Positions 9,394 to 16,791 of a stretch of 33,708 nt of DNA are shown piece by piece; the first letter of the stretch is position 1; every line of letters begins with the position of its first letter. This DNA comes from Chromatiales bacterium (lineage in GTDB: Bacteria; Pseudomonadota; Gammaproteobacteria; JAGRCI01), in assembly GCA_020445565.1 (NCBI GenBank), contig JAGRGI010000090.1:1-33708 (forward strand). The letters are read 5' to 3'. Both the position numbers and the translations under genes were made by a program. Under the pieces are notes generated by a model. The model had not been told where the DNA came from. It searched no databases and was given only the letters and a program-made list of their open reading frames with translations.

Positions 9394-10347
9394 ATGCGCT
9401 GGTTACTCTTGGCTGGGCTGTTGCTCGCATCCGAAGCCTCCCTATCCGGCCCGGACGGCCGGGCGATATATAATTTTCATTGTTACTTCTGCCATGGCTA
9501 TTCCGGTGACGGAAACACCGTGGCGGCTGCCATGTTGAGTTCGCGGCCTCGCGATTTCACCGCCAGCGATTCGAACGTCCTCAGCGTGCAGAGGATGCGT
9601 CAGGCGCTCACCGAAGGGATTTCCGGTTCGGCCATGGGTCCCTTCTCCGACCGGTTGAGCGCCGAAGAGATTGAGGCGGTCATCGCCTTCGTGCGTGATG
9701 AGTTCATGTTGAAGGCCAGGGAAAACACCCGTTATCACACCGCTGAAAACGGCTGGCCGGACCATCAACGTTACGTGGCCGCTTTTCCATTTGTGCTGGG
9801 ACAGATTCCACTGGATGCCGACGAGCAGCTCAGCCCGGAACAGCGGGCCGGCAAAAGGCTGTATCTGAGCGCCTGTGTCAGTTGCCATGATGTCGGCCGC
9901 GCGGGGGGCGGAGCTGCACCTACCTGGGAGAGTGAGGCCGTCTCGTACCCACGCACCGGCTTTCAGACCGGCGACTTTCTTGAACCCCTGGACGCGATGA
10001 GCGGGGCGACGCCCTATGCGCGCCACGATCAAATTCCCGAAGTCATCGGTATGACCGGCACGGAAAAAACCGGACAATCCGTGTTTCAGGGCAATTGCGC
10101 CTTTTGTCACGCCGCTGACGGTACAGGAAAGAATTGGATCGGTACCTTCGTGCAGCCTCATCCCAGGGATCTGACGCGCACCCCCATTCCCGCGCAACGC
10201 CTGCGGCAGGCCATCCGCGACGGGTTGCCAGGAACCTCCATGCCCGCCTGGCGTGACGTCTTGTCGGCCGATCAAATCGACGCCCTGGTCGCCTATATCC
10301 AACGTGCCTTTCATGGTGAGGGGCCACTCAACGATCGGCAACGATGA
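9394..10347 (+). CDS. Trihaem cytochrome c built from class I-like domains
   Basis: A 317-residue exported protein with a short signal peptide (MRWLLLAGLLLASEASL) and three haem sites: CYFCH (C30), CVSCH (C161) and CAFCH (C235). The first and third domains share HCYFCHGYSGDG / NCAFCHAADGTG, a RPRDFT or HPRDLT segment, and a C-terminal SAEEIEAVIAFVR / SADQIDALVAYIQ helix. That is the cytochrome c class I fold with a methionine ligand probably in GSAMGP / GTSMPA. The middle domain is shorter. It is probably periplasmic. GAGGTGG nine bases upstream supports the start. It converges on the related gene at 10328-11308 and overlaps its 3' end by 20 bases, unusual for two genes likely needed together. 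Confidence 0.9.
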   Translation: MRWLLLAGLLLASEASLSGPDGRAIYNFHCYFCHGYSGDGNTVAAAMLSSRPRDFTASDSNVLSVQRMRQALTEGISGSAMGPFSDRLSAEEIEAVIAFVRDEFMLKARENTRYHTAENGWPDHQRYVAAFPFVLGQIPLDADEQLSPEQRAGKRLYLSACVSCHDVGRAGGGAAPTWESEAVSYPRTGFQTGDFLEPLDAMSGATPYARHDQIPEVIGMTGTEKTGQSVFQGNCAFCHAADGTGKNWIGTFVQPHPRDLTRTPIPAQRLRQAIRDGLPGTSMPAWRDVLSADQIDALVAYIQRAFHGEGPLNDRQR

Positions 10348-11308
10348 AGGCCCGGTAGACATATTCGGCGATATCGGCGATTTCCTGTGGCGCCAGCACC
10401 GTGTCCCAGGCCGGCATCTCCGAACCCCTCACGCCCTTGGCGATCCCTTGGTACAAGCGGCCAAGGTCCAGGCCGTGGCGCGAGGCCGGGTGTCGGAAGT
10501 CCCTTGGCTTTGGCAGGATGAAATAGGCCCTGGGACCCTTGCCGTCACCCGCCACGCCGTGGCAGGTCGCGCAGTTTTGCAGATAGCGCGCCTTGCCCAT
10601 TTCGGCGTCGCCATGGAGCCCGCCCGGCATTGGTGGTTGGGCTGCGAGAATCGGCCTGACCGGTTCGTTCCTGGCGTCGAGTCCCATGAAGGTTCCCCGC
10701 ACGTAATCCACCACCGTGCCGATCTGAGTGCCGTCCAACTGGGTTTCGAACCCCGGCATGGCGGTGTTGGCCTTGCCGTAACTTACCGTGCGGATCATGT
10801 AATCCCGGCTCAAGGTTTTCGAATCCGGCGCGGTAAAGTCTCTTGGACGCGGACTCATATTTGTAAAGGTCCATTTCGCCCCACGGCCGTCGTCACCATG
10901 GCAAACAGAACAGTTCTCCGCGTACAGCTTTCTTGCCGCTCCCGCATCCACCGTGGCAACCGGACGCATCAGGTGTTCGCGCACGTAGTCCACTACCGCG
11001 GCAATTTCGGTTGGTTTGAGCTGGGTGGCCCAGCCCGCCATGGCGGTTCCCGGTTTGCCCGCCGATACCACCGCGATCATCCGCTCTCGGGTCAACTCGA
11101 CGGCCGCCTGAGGTGTGGTGAAGTCTCGGGGAGGTGGAACCATGCTGCCGCGCGCGCGGCTTTGCCCGTCACCGTGGTCGCCGTGACATACGGAGCAATG
11201 ATCGTGATAGATCTTGGCCGGCTTTGCCGGCATTTCCGTGGCAAAAGAGCCGCAGGCGGCGAACAGGGTCAACAGTCCCAAGGGCAAGACCTTACGATGG
11301 TTTCTCAC
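10328..11308 (-). CDS. Trihaem cytochrome c lipoprotein with three PRDF-type class I domains
   Basis: A 326-residue lipoprotein: signal LLTLFAAC with lipidated C19, then three tandem class I cytochrome c domains with haem sites CSVCH (C38), CSVCH (C133) and CATCH (C246). Each domain repeats one plan: CxxCHGxxGxG, a PPRDFT / RPRDFT / KPRDFR segment, then GKPGTAMAGW, KANTAMPGF or RGSEMPAW providing the probable methionine ligand, then a terminal helix ending VVDYVRE or similar. So three Met-ligated, relatively high-potential haems on a membrane anchor are expected. I chose the GTG at 11308 because GGAG lies five bases upstream and the signal peptide starts there; an ATG at 11353 lies further upstream. 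It is the closest relative of its convergent neighbour at 9394. Confidence 0.9.
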   Translation of the reverse strand: MRNHRKVLPLGLLTLFAACGSFATEMPAKPAKIYHDHCSVCHGDHGDGQSRARGSMVPPPRDFTTPQAAVELTRERMIAVVSAGKPGTAMAGWATQLKPTEIAAVVDYVREHLMRPVATVDAGAARKLYAENCSVCHGDDGRGAKWTFTNMSPRPRDFTAPDSKTLSRDYMIRTVSYGKANTAMPGFETQLDGTQIGTVVDYVRGTFMGLDARNEPVRPILAAQPPMPGGLHGDAEMGKARYLQNCATCHGVAGDGKGPRAYFILPKPRDFRHPASRHGLDLGRLYQGIAKGVRGSEMPAWDTVLAPQEIADIAEYVYRAFIVADR

Positions 11309-11334
11309 GGCAGCTCCACCACATTGACGGGGGA

Positions 11335-11351
11335 GGGAGCCGGTGGCTCCC
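11335..11351 (-). repeat. Inverted repeat in the 5' leader of the trihaem lipoprotein gene
   Basis: GGGAGCC, three bases, GGCTCCC: a perfect 7-base-pair stem 26 bases ahead of the GTG start at 11308. No T-run follows in the minus direction, so this is not an intrinsic terminator; it could be an operator or a leader hairpin affecting translation or stability. Confidence 0.4.
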
Positions 11352-11376
11352 AAGATCGTTTTTGAATTGGTGGGGA

Positions 11377-11392
11377 TACAAGAAGTGAGCCA
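11377..11392 (-). promoter_or_regulatory. Weak sigma-54-like promoter for the minus-strand trihaem gene
   Basis: On the minus strand TGGCTCACTTCTTGTA has the -24 GG and correct spacing, but the -12 GC is GT. It points at the gene starting at 11308. Since the -12 C is nearly invariant, I treat this as a suggestion only. Confidence 0.25.
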
Positions 11393-11465
11393 GACGGATC
11401 GGACTCAATAGATGCTGCTCTTTGCTCACTGTATCCCTTACGTTCCTGCTGCTATTAACGCGTCA

Positions 11466-11551
11466 TATGCGAAGAAGACTTATGCGAAAGGAATATTTTT
11501 AAGCCAAAGACACTCAGGATTTTCCCAAAATCAGGAATCGTTTCCCGGAAA
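11466..11551 (+). promoter_or_regulatory. Candidate upstream activator sites: direct repeat and two dyads
   Basis: TATGCGAA occurs twice, at 11466-11473 and 11481-11488 (15 bases apart). Further right are GATTTT-CCC-AAAATC at 11518-11532 and TTTCC-C-GGAAA at 11541-11551. They lie about 110-200 bases upstream of the predicted start at 11663, the usual range for binding of NtrC-type activators. The likely binder is the regulator encoded at 27507. Which element it binds cannot be decided by eye. Confidence 0.4.
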
Positions 11552-11636
11552 TGAAAAATAAAAATACCAAGTTGAATACTCGGAAAAGCCGAATATAGGC
11601 GAGAAAAAATCAGGGTTTTCGCTTTCTTTCTGGGGT

Positions 11637-11652
11637 TGGCCCCTAACTTGCT
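11637..11652 (+). promoter_or_regulatory. Sigma-54 (-24/-12) promoter of the nanowire-like cytochrome
   Basis: TGGCCCCTAACTTGCT fits the TGGCAC-N5-TTGCW consensus with the -24 GG and -12 GC at exact spacing and one mismatch (A to C). Transcription should start near 11663, giving a leader of about 94 bases. A sigma-54-dependent response regulator is encoded in the same locus (27507-28874). Confidence 0.75.
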
Positions 11653-11756
11653 CCTGCTCCATCCGACGTTGTTTGTGTCGCGTCACGAAAAGCCTGATGG
11701 CGACCCGCACGGGTCAGAGCAAGCATCGAGTAACAAGAAACCGGGAGAACGCGAAA

Positions 11757-12578
11757 ATGAAATTACGGCGGATCTGTACGGGAGCCCCGGTGGTGGGGAT
11801 GGTGTTTCTTTCGGCTTCGGCCGTCGCGGACATCCAGGGAAGTAAGCATGACCTGAGTACCGGCATCCCTGAGGCCAACGGGGAAGTTTGCGTATTCTGC
11901 CATACCCCACACGGCTCCGACACCAACGCGTCCGCGCCGCTGTGGAACAAGGCCCTCCCCAGCACGACGTATACGCGCTACTCATCTTTGGGGACGGCAA
12001 ACCTGGATGGGACGGAGGTCGCGGTCGGGTCCGTTTCCCTTGCCTGCCTTTCCTGCCACGACGGCACCCAGGCAGTGGACGTGGTCATCAACAAACCCGG
12101 AACGGGTGGCTACAACGCCGCAGGCTCCGAATTGAGCACGGCCACCGGCAGCAACCTCTCCGGTACGCCCATTCCCAACCTCGGTTCCGACCTGCGGGAC
12201 GACCACCCGATCAGTATCGACTACGCCGGCGGCGCCTGCCGAGGCAGCTTGGCCGATTGCGATCCCCAGACCGCCGCCACCGGCGACCCGGATTTCTCGC
12301 CGGCCCAGTACGCCAGCATCAACGGCCAGAACCAATGGTGGGTAGACGTCGCCAGTTACGCCACCGACGCCGCGGGTGTGAATATCGAGTCCGGTACCGC
12401 GGACGTTCGCGAAAAGACCGATATGCTGCTGTACACCCGCGACTTCAGTGGCACCGAGGGGCCGTCGGTTGAATGCGCAAGCTGCCACGATCCACACGAG
12501 GCCACGGCCCGTCCGGTCAGCTTCCTGCGCATCGCCAATGCCGGCAGCGGTGTATGTTTGGCGTGCCACATCAAATGA
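11757..12578 (+). CDS. OmcE-like tetrahaem cytochrome, putative extracellular nanowire subunit
   Basis: A 273-residue exported protein (signal cleaved near SAVA, residue 24) with four haem motifs: CVFCH (C45), CLSCH (C97), CASCH (C240), CLACH (C267). The protein contains exactly eight histidines: four inside CxxCH and four others, H31 (SKH), H52 (TPH), H150 (DDH) and H247 (DPH). That is just enough for four bis-histidine haems. Size, haem number, the VCVFCHTPHG opening and the N-terminal KHDLS segment resemble Geobacter OmcE, which polymerises into cytochrome filaments with a histidine shared between subunits; H31 would be the candidate. An insert (about 153-230) holds two extra cysteines, C161 and C168, perhaps a disulfide. 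GGGAG nine bases upstream supports the start. It has its own sigma-54 promoter and terminator, so it forms a separate, probably highly expressed unit. Filament formation is inferred. Confidence 0.88.
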   Translation: MKLRRICTGAPVVGMVFLSASAVADIQGSKHDLSTGIPEANGEVCVFCHTPHGSDTNASAPLWNKALPSTTYTRYSSLGTANLDGTEVAVGSVSLACLSCHDGTQAVDVVINKPGTGGYNAAGSELSTATGSNLSGTPIPNLGSDLRDDHPISIDYAGGACRGSLADCDPQTAATGDPDFSPAQYASINGQNQWWVDVASYATDAAGVNIESGTADVREKTDMLLYTRDFSGTEGPSVECASCHDPHEATARPVSFLRIANAGSGVCLACHIK

Positions 12579-12612
12579 CAACTCTCATTCACTGGCTCCA
12601 TTGACGAGTTTT

Positions 12613-12642
12613 GGCCGGGCACCCCCGCCCGGCCGTTTTTTT
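12613..12642 (+). terminator. Strong intrinsic terminator after the tetrahaem gene
   Basis: GGCCGGGC, a six-base loop, GCCCGGCC, then G and seven T. This is a textbook rho-independent terminator 35 bases after the stop. It separates the nanowire-like gene from the isomerase gene beginning at 12677, so any read-through would give much lower expression of the downstream operon. Confidence 0.93.
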
Positions 12643-12676
12643 CCCGAAGGATTGGTGGTTTTGGAACAAGGCGGTG

Positions 12677-13690
12677 ATGAAAATGAACAGAAGTAGAAAG
12701 AATTGCCTGGCAGCCGGTCTGTTGCTCGCTTTCGGTTTGAACGGTAGCTGTTTCGCCGAACGAGAGTCAGCGGCGTTTGCCCTGGTCAATGGTGAAGCGA
12801 TCGAATGGCAGACCTATCAGACGGCGTTGCGCGCCGCGGGTCGCCAAAAGTTCTATCACGGCAAGGCGCCGGAGGCCGAGCTGACAGCCTTTCGCAGGCA
12901 GGTTGGCGAACGCCTGGTCGACGAACGGCTGATGCTGCAGGAAGCCGCCAAGCGCGGGATCGCAGCCGACCCCGCATGGGTGGAGGCCGAATTTCAAAAA
13001 TTCGCTCGCCGCTATGCCGCGAGCCCTGAATGGGGTGCGCCGGACGGCGAGGTACAGACACGCATCCGTGAGGGTTTGCAGGCGCGCAGCCGAATCGCGC
13101 GTCTGGAGGAAAGAATGCGCGAGGTGGCTGAGCCCAGCGAGCGAGAATTGCGTCAGTACTACGAGCGCAATGCCGATAAGTTCACCTCGCCGGAACAGGT
13201 AAAGGTCAGCTCCATACTGCTCAAGGTTGATCCCTGGGAACCCTCTTCGGTCTGGGATGTGCGCCAATCGGAAGCGCAAACCCTGCACCTCGCAGTCACA
13301 CGACGTGGCGCCTCCTTCGATGAACTGGCGGCCCGCTACGATCGTCTCGAAAAGGGCGATCTTGGTTACCTTCATCGCGGCATGCTGGGGCAAACAGCTC
13401 AGGATGCCATCGACAAACTCCAGGAAGGAGAAATCTCCGCCGTGGTGACCCTGCTCGAAGGTGTCGCCATCTTTCGTCTGGACGAGCGCAAGCCGGCTAC
13501 GCTCAATCCCCTCTCCGAGGTGCGCGAGCGGGCGCTCGGGCTGTTACAGCGGGAGCGTGGCGAACAGGCCCGGCTGCGTGCCATGGACGAACTGCGCAAG
13601 GGCTCGCGCATCGAGTTTTCGGACCCTGATTATTTTCGGCCGCAGAGTCAGGCCAACGCCACCGCGAGCCTGGCACCGTCGAAACCATGA
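12677..13690 (+). CDS. Periplasmic parvulin-type peptidyl-prolyl isomerase (PpiC/SurA-like)
   Basis: A 337-residue exported protein with a signal peptide ending near SCFA (residue 27). The N-terminal half is a SurA N-like helical chaperone region: FALVNGEAIEW, FRRQVGERLVDERLML, EAAKRGIAADPAWVE. The rotamase domain at about 165-265 shows VKVSSILLKVD, ASFDELAARYD, GDLGYLHRGML and LQEGEISAVVTLLEGVAIFR, the canonical parvulin order. Such proteins assist folding of exported and outer-membrane proteins; here the clients are probably the beta-barrel next door and the extracellular cytochromes (inference from position). The start ATG follows AAGGCGG; a second ATG two codons later is equally possible. 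It opens the ten-gene plus-strand run, just behind the terminator of the tetrahaem gene. Confidence 0.9.
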   Translation: MKMNRSRKNCLAAGLLLAFGLNGSCFAERESAAFALVNGEAIEWQTYQTALRAAGRQKFYHGKAPEAELTAFRRQVGERLVDERLMLQEAAKRGIAADPAWVEAEFQKFARRYAASPEWGAPDGEVQTRIREGLQARSRIARLEERMREVAEPSERELRQYYERNADKFTSPEQVKVSSILLKVDPWEPSSVWDVRQSEAQTLHLAVTRRGASFDELAARYDRLEKGDLGYLHRGMLGQTAQDAIDKLQEGEISAVVTLLEGVAIFRLDERKPATLNPLSEVRERALGLLQRERGEQARLRAMDELRKGSRIEFSDPDYFRPQSQANATASLAPSKP

Positions 13691-13722
13691 GGCGGAGACC
13701 GTGACACTATCGGAAAGCATCG

Positions 13723-15435
13723 GTGCGTTGGTTCCTCGCAGTGCTGTTGATGGTGGGGCTGTCAATGCCGGCGTTTGCACAGTTTGAATTCCCGCCGGTC
13801 AGGTACAGCGGTCAGTTGTTGTCCTCCTACCGCTATCGGCAGCCCTCCGAAGGAGAAGACTCGCTGCAGATCGCCAATACCGCGGAGATTATCGGCGATA
13901 GCTATATCTGGAAACCCTGGTTCGGCCTGTGGCGTGCCCGCGGTGCGCTGTCCAGGGTTAGCAATGACGCGGACAGCGAAACGACTGCCAATCTGGTGGG
14001 GGCGGAGCTGACTGCCAACCTGTTTCATCGCAGCCATTTTCCGTTGAATGCCTTTCTGTTGTTGCAGGAAAGCAGCGTCGATCTCGATGATGACGAGCTT
14101 CAGGAAACCATCAACGACGTGCAACTGTTACGCGTCGGTGCCACCCAACAGTACCAACCGCTGGAGGGAGATCAGTTCTATTCCGCATCTATCGAGCACA
14201 ACGTCCAGCGCGATCGCACCAGCGAATCCAGGGATACCTTTTCGCTGCTGCAACTCACCGGACAACGTCGCTGGGTGGAACATTCCCTGGCGGGGGTGTT
14301 CAACCTCAACCGTTTCACCAACAGTGTCGTAGACGGCGAGAGCCTGCTCGGACAGTTCACCCTGTCACACGATTACCGCCCCTCGTCCTATCTGTCGATG
14401 AACAACAACGCTTTTATGGTGTTGTCCGAGGGTTCCACCAACCTGGATGAAACCGAGGCGCAAAGCCTGGGGCTGTCTTCGCAGACCAACTGGCGTCATC
14501 GGACCATGCCGTTGACGGCGCGCGGTGAGGTTTCCTATGCCAAGGACAAGAGCAGTTCCCTGTTGGGTAGCGACAGGGACAGGGATCGGGTGCGCCTGCG
14601 CGGCGGTACGCGTTATGAGTTCAGTGACCAATTGAGTGTCGCCGCCGACGCCGGCTACGAACAACGTTTCGGTGACGAGGATCTCACCGACAGCTTCCAG
14701 ACTCTTTCCGCCATCTACAACTCCCTGCCCATTCCCTGGCGGGAATACCAATACAGTTACAACGGCAGCATCGGACTCGGGGCAAGGCAGGCGACAGACG
14801 ATGAGGGCGCGGAAACAGCCAGCCTCAACGTGGGCCACGCCCTCAACCGAAACTGGGTCGTGGGCGACGAAACGCCCGTGGCCCTGATCTTCAATGCCGG
14901 ACAGGAGCTTCGGGTCGAGGCCGACAGCAAGGATGGCCAGCTCAATCAATTGTTCCACCGCGCCACCCTGGCTGCGTCCTACGCAAGTCAGAGCGGTAAC
15001 GCCTACACCCAATTGTCGACCTTTGACGTGCGCTCTTCGGGGCGCGACGACACACATTTCTTCCTCGTCGACCTGGTAGGAACCTTCCAACACACCCTGA
15101 CGCGCTACCGCAACGTCAACGCCACCCTGACCTTGCATCACAGCTCTGTCGAGCGGGACGCAGAGCGTGTCGTGAACGACGGCGCCACGGCCGAGGTGTT
15201 CTATCGCGACAGCCGCCTGTTCTCGGTACGCCGTTTGCGCTTCGAAACACGGTTGCGCTCCCAGTCCGAGTCGCTTTCCTGGTTTGACGTGTCGGGCGAA
15301 ACCGGCGAACTGAGCTGGGAGAACCGCCTGGACTACAGCATCGGTTTGTTGGAGGTGCGCATACGCACGATTTTCACCCGTGCCAGCGACACCAGCGACG
15401 CGATCTACGCCTTGAGCATTGCCCGACGTTTCTAA
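13723..15435 (+). CDS. Outer-membrane beta-barrel, candidate porin of an electron conduit
   Basis: A 570-residue protein with a signal peptide (MRWFLAVLLMVGLSMPAFA) and, after it, alternating amphipathic strands throughout, aromatic girdle residues, and a C-terminal SIARRF ending in the phenylalanine typical of outer-membrane proteins recognised by the Bam complex. Tight turns rich in Asp, Glu and Asn (SVDLDDDELQETIND, SSLLGSDRDRDRV) are spaced regularly. There is no cysteine in the mature part and no haem motif. I cannot tie it to MtrB, PioB or a Geobacter Omb barrel by eye. Sitting between a parvulin and small multihaem cytochromes, it is the best candidate for the transmembrane sheath through which a cytochrome crosses the outer membrane. 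It starts with GTG, with a weak GGAA upstream. Confidence 0.85.
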   Translation: MRWFLAVLLMVGLSMPAFAQFEFPPVRYSGQLLSSYRYRQPSEGEDSLQIANTAEIIGDSYIWKPWFGLWRARGALSRVSNDADSETTANLVGAELTANLFHRSHFPLNAFLLLQESSVDLDDDELQETINDVQLLRVGATQQYQPLEGDQFYSASIEHNVQRDRTSESRDTFSLLQLTGQRRWVEHSLAGVFNLNRFTNSVVDGESLLGQFTLSHDYRPSSYLSMNNNAFMVLSEGSTNLDETEAQSLGLSSQTNWRHRTMPLTARGEVSYAKDKSSSLLGSDRDRDRVRLRGGTRYEFSDQLSVAADAGYEQRFGDEDLTDSFQTLSAIYNSLPIPWREYQYSYNGSIGLGARQATDDEGAETASLNVGHALNRNWVVGDETPVALIFNAGQELRVEADSKDGQLNQLFHRATLAASYASQSGNAYTQLSTFDVRSSGRDDTHFFLVDLVGTFQHTLTRYRNVNATLTLHHSSVERDAERVVNDGATAEVFYRDSRLFSVRRLRFETRLRSQSESLSWFDVSGETGELSWENRLDYSIGLLEVRIRTIFTRASDTSDAIYALSIARRF

Positions 15436-15468
15436 AACGATGTCGCGGCCCAGCAGGAGAGAAGAGCA

Positions 15469-15873
15469 ATGTTGAAAAAGCGAACCAACCTCAGACGGCG
15501 ATTGGCGTGGATGATTTCGGCGGGGGCTTTGGCCGTTCTGTCCGGCCAGGCAGGCGCCGAGTATGGCGATGTGGTGATCAACAATTACTCCGATCAGGCG
15601 GGTATGCGACCGGCGGTGTTTCCGCACTGGTTTCACCGCATCCGCTTTCGCTGCAAGGTTTGTCACGCGGATCTGGGGTTCAAATTTCAGGCCGGCGGTA
15701 ACGACATCACCATGTTGAAGATCATCGATGGCGAATACTGCGGTGCCTGCCACAACGGCGACGTCGCCTGGTCGGTGGAGAACTGCGACTTGTGTCACTC
15801 GGGCAAACCGGGCACCAAGACCCAGGTTCACGAAAGCACCTTGCAGAAACTGGTCGCTCCGGCGGGCAAGTAG
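15469..15873 (+). CDS. Small periplasmic trihaem c7-type cytochrome (EYGDV type), copy 1
   Basis: A 134-residue exported protein: signal to AGA (residue 30), then EYGDVVINNYSDQAGMRP, FPHWFHRIRFRCKVCH (C62), CGACHNGDVAW (C91) and CDLCHSG (C106). The three CxxCH sites and the histidines in FPHWFH resemble trihaem c7 domains of periplasmic electron shuttles. It is nearly a duplicate of the product at 19077. Likely role: carrying electrons between the inner membrane and the outer-membrane complex. AGGAGAG precedes the ATG. It is followed 12 bases later by the tetrahaem fusion cytochrome. Confidence 0.93.
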   Translation: MLKKRTNLRRRLAWMISAGALAVLSGQAGAEYGDVVINNYSDQAGMRPAVFPHWFHRIRFRCKVCHADLGFKFQAGGNDITMLKIIDGEYCGACHNGDVAWSVENCDLCHSGKPGTKTQVHESTLQKLVAPAGK

Positions 15874-15885
15874 GAGGGCAGGATC

Positions 15886-16785
15886 ATGCATGGGTATTCG
15901 AAGATTCTTCCCTTCGTATTGTCGAGCGTGGCCATCGTTGCCGTGCCAGAAATTGCCGCCCAGACCGAGCGTGGCGCCGAGGTCGTCAAGATCTCCTGCA
16001 CCTCCTGCCACGGCCCCGGTATCCTGGGGGCTCCCAAGCTCGGTGTGGCGGAGGACTGGAAGGAACGTCGCGCCAAGGGTCTGGACGAGCTGGTGAAGCG
16101 TACCATCGAGGGGTTCAACCAGATGCCGCCACGCGGCGGCAACGTCAACCTCAGCGACGCGGACCTGCGCGCGGCGGTGGAATTCATCCTGGCCGGACTG
16201 GACAAACACGCCGAAACGCCCGCCCCCGCGGTAGCGGAACGTCCCGCCACGGTGGTAGAAGCCAAGCCGGCTCCGAAGCCTACTCAACGCAAGCAGCCCG
16301 TCAATAACTTCAACCGGCTGATGAAACCGGCCTCCAAACGCAACCCGCCGCCAGCCGCGGACGGTATTCATGACCCGCAAAACGCCGGCACGACCATACT
16401 TCAGCACCCCAAGGAGGCGTTTTCCCCCATGCCCAAGTCGAATTCGGGCAACCGGGTCGACTGGGTCAAGGCCCTGGATGCCGGCGACCTCAATCCGCGT
16501 TTTGTCCTGGACGACCCGAGCAAGACCGCCGTGACGCTGGATCTCAACATCGTGCGCGAGGTCAAGGGCTCGATGCCCGACGTGGTCTACCCCCACAAGC
16601 AACACACCGAATGGCTTGACTGCTCCAATTGCCACCCGGCGATCTTCATACCCAAGAAGGGGGCCAACAACATCAGCATGGCGGCCATTCTATTGGGTGA
16701 GAAATGCGGGGTTTGTCACGGCAAGGTGGCCTTTCCTGTAGCGGAGTGCCGCAAGTGCCACTCGAAGAATAAACCCAAACAGTGA
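15886..16785 (+). CDS. Tetrahaem fusion: class I cytochrome c domain plus trihaem c7 domain
   Basis: A 299-residue exported protein in two parts. After the signal (to about 25) comes a short cytochrome c5-like domain with CTSCHGPG (C38), the probable methionine ligand in NQMPPRGG and a LRAAVEFILAGL helix. An Ala/Pro-rich linker (about 110-150) leads to a trihaem domain with CSNCH (C246), CGVCH (C274) and CRKCH (C288), carrying the DPQ...VDWVKALDAG...HTEWLDC...NNISMAAILLG pattern shared with the products at 7473 and 18559. Joining a Met-ligated haem to three low-potential haems in one chain would give an internal potential step (inference). AGGAGGG upstream supports the start. Confidence 0.93.
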   Translation: MHGYSKILPFVLSSVAIVAVPEIAAQTERGAEVVKISCTSCHGPGILGAPKLGVAEDWKERRAKGLDELVKRTIEGFNQMPPRGGNVNLSDADLRAAVEFILAGLDKHAETPAPAVAERPATVVEAKPAPKPTQRKQPVNNFNRLMKPASKRNPPPAADGIHDPQNAGTTILQHPKEAFSPMPKSNSGNRVDWVKALDAGDLNPRFVLDDPSKTAVTLDLNIVREVKGSMPDVVYPHKQHTEWLDCSNCHPAIFIPKKGANNISMAAILLGEKCGVCHGKVAFPVAECRKCHSKNKPKQ

Positions 16786-16791
16786 TCCCCA

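Larger units (their letters stand above)
11309..11756. promoter_or_regulatory. Regulatory region between the trihaem lipoprotein and the nanowire-like cytochrome
   Basis: About 450 bases without a gene, notably AT-rich in the middle (about 11460-11630), unlike the surrounding coding DNA. It holds an excellent sigma-54 promoter facing right, upstream dyads and a direct repeat, a possible weak sigma-54 promoter facing left, and a hairpin in the leader of the minus-strand gene; each is listed separately. The AT-rich stretch between the direct repeat and the promoter would suit DNA bending by IHF, as is usual for sigma-54 promoters, although I did not identify an exact IHF site. Confidence 0.7.

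Noticed and set aside
14365..16635. A very long open frame on the minus strand (about 756 codons).
   Set aside because: It lies antisense to the beta-barrel, trihaem and tetrahaem genes, whose products have signal peptides and haem motifs. GC-rich coding DNA often leaves such frames open.
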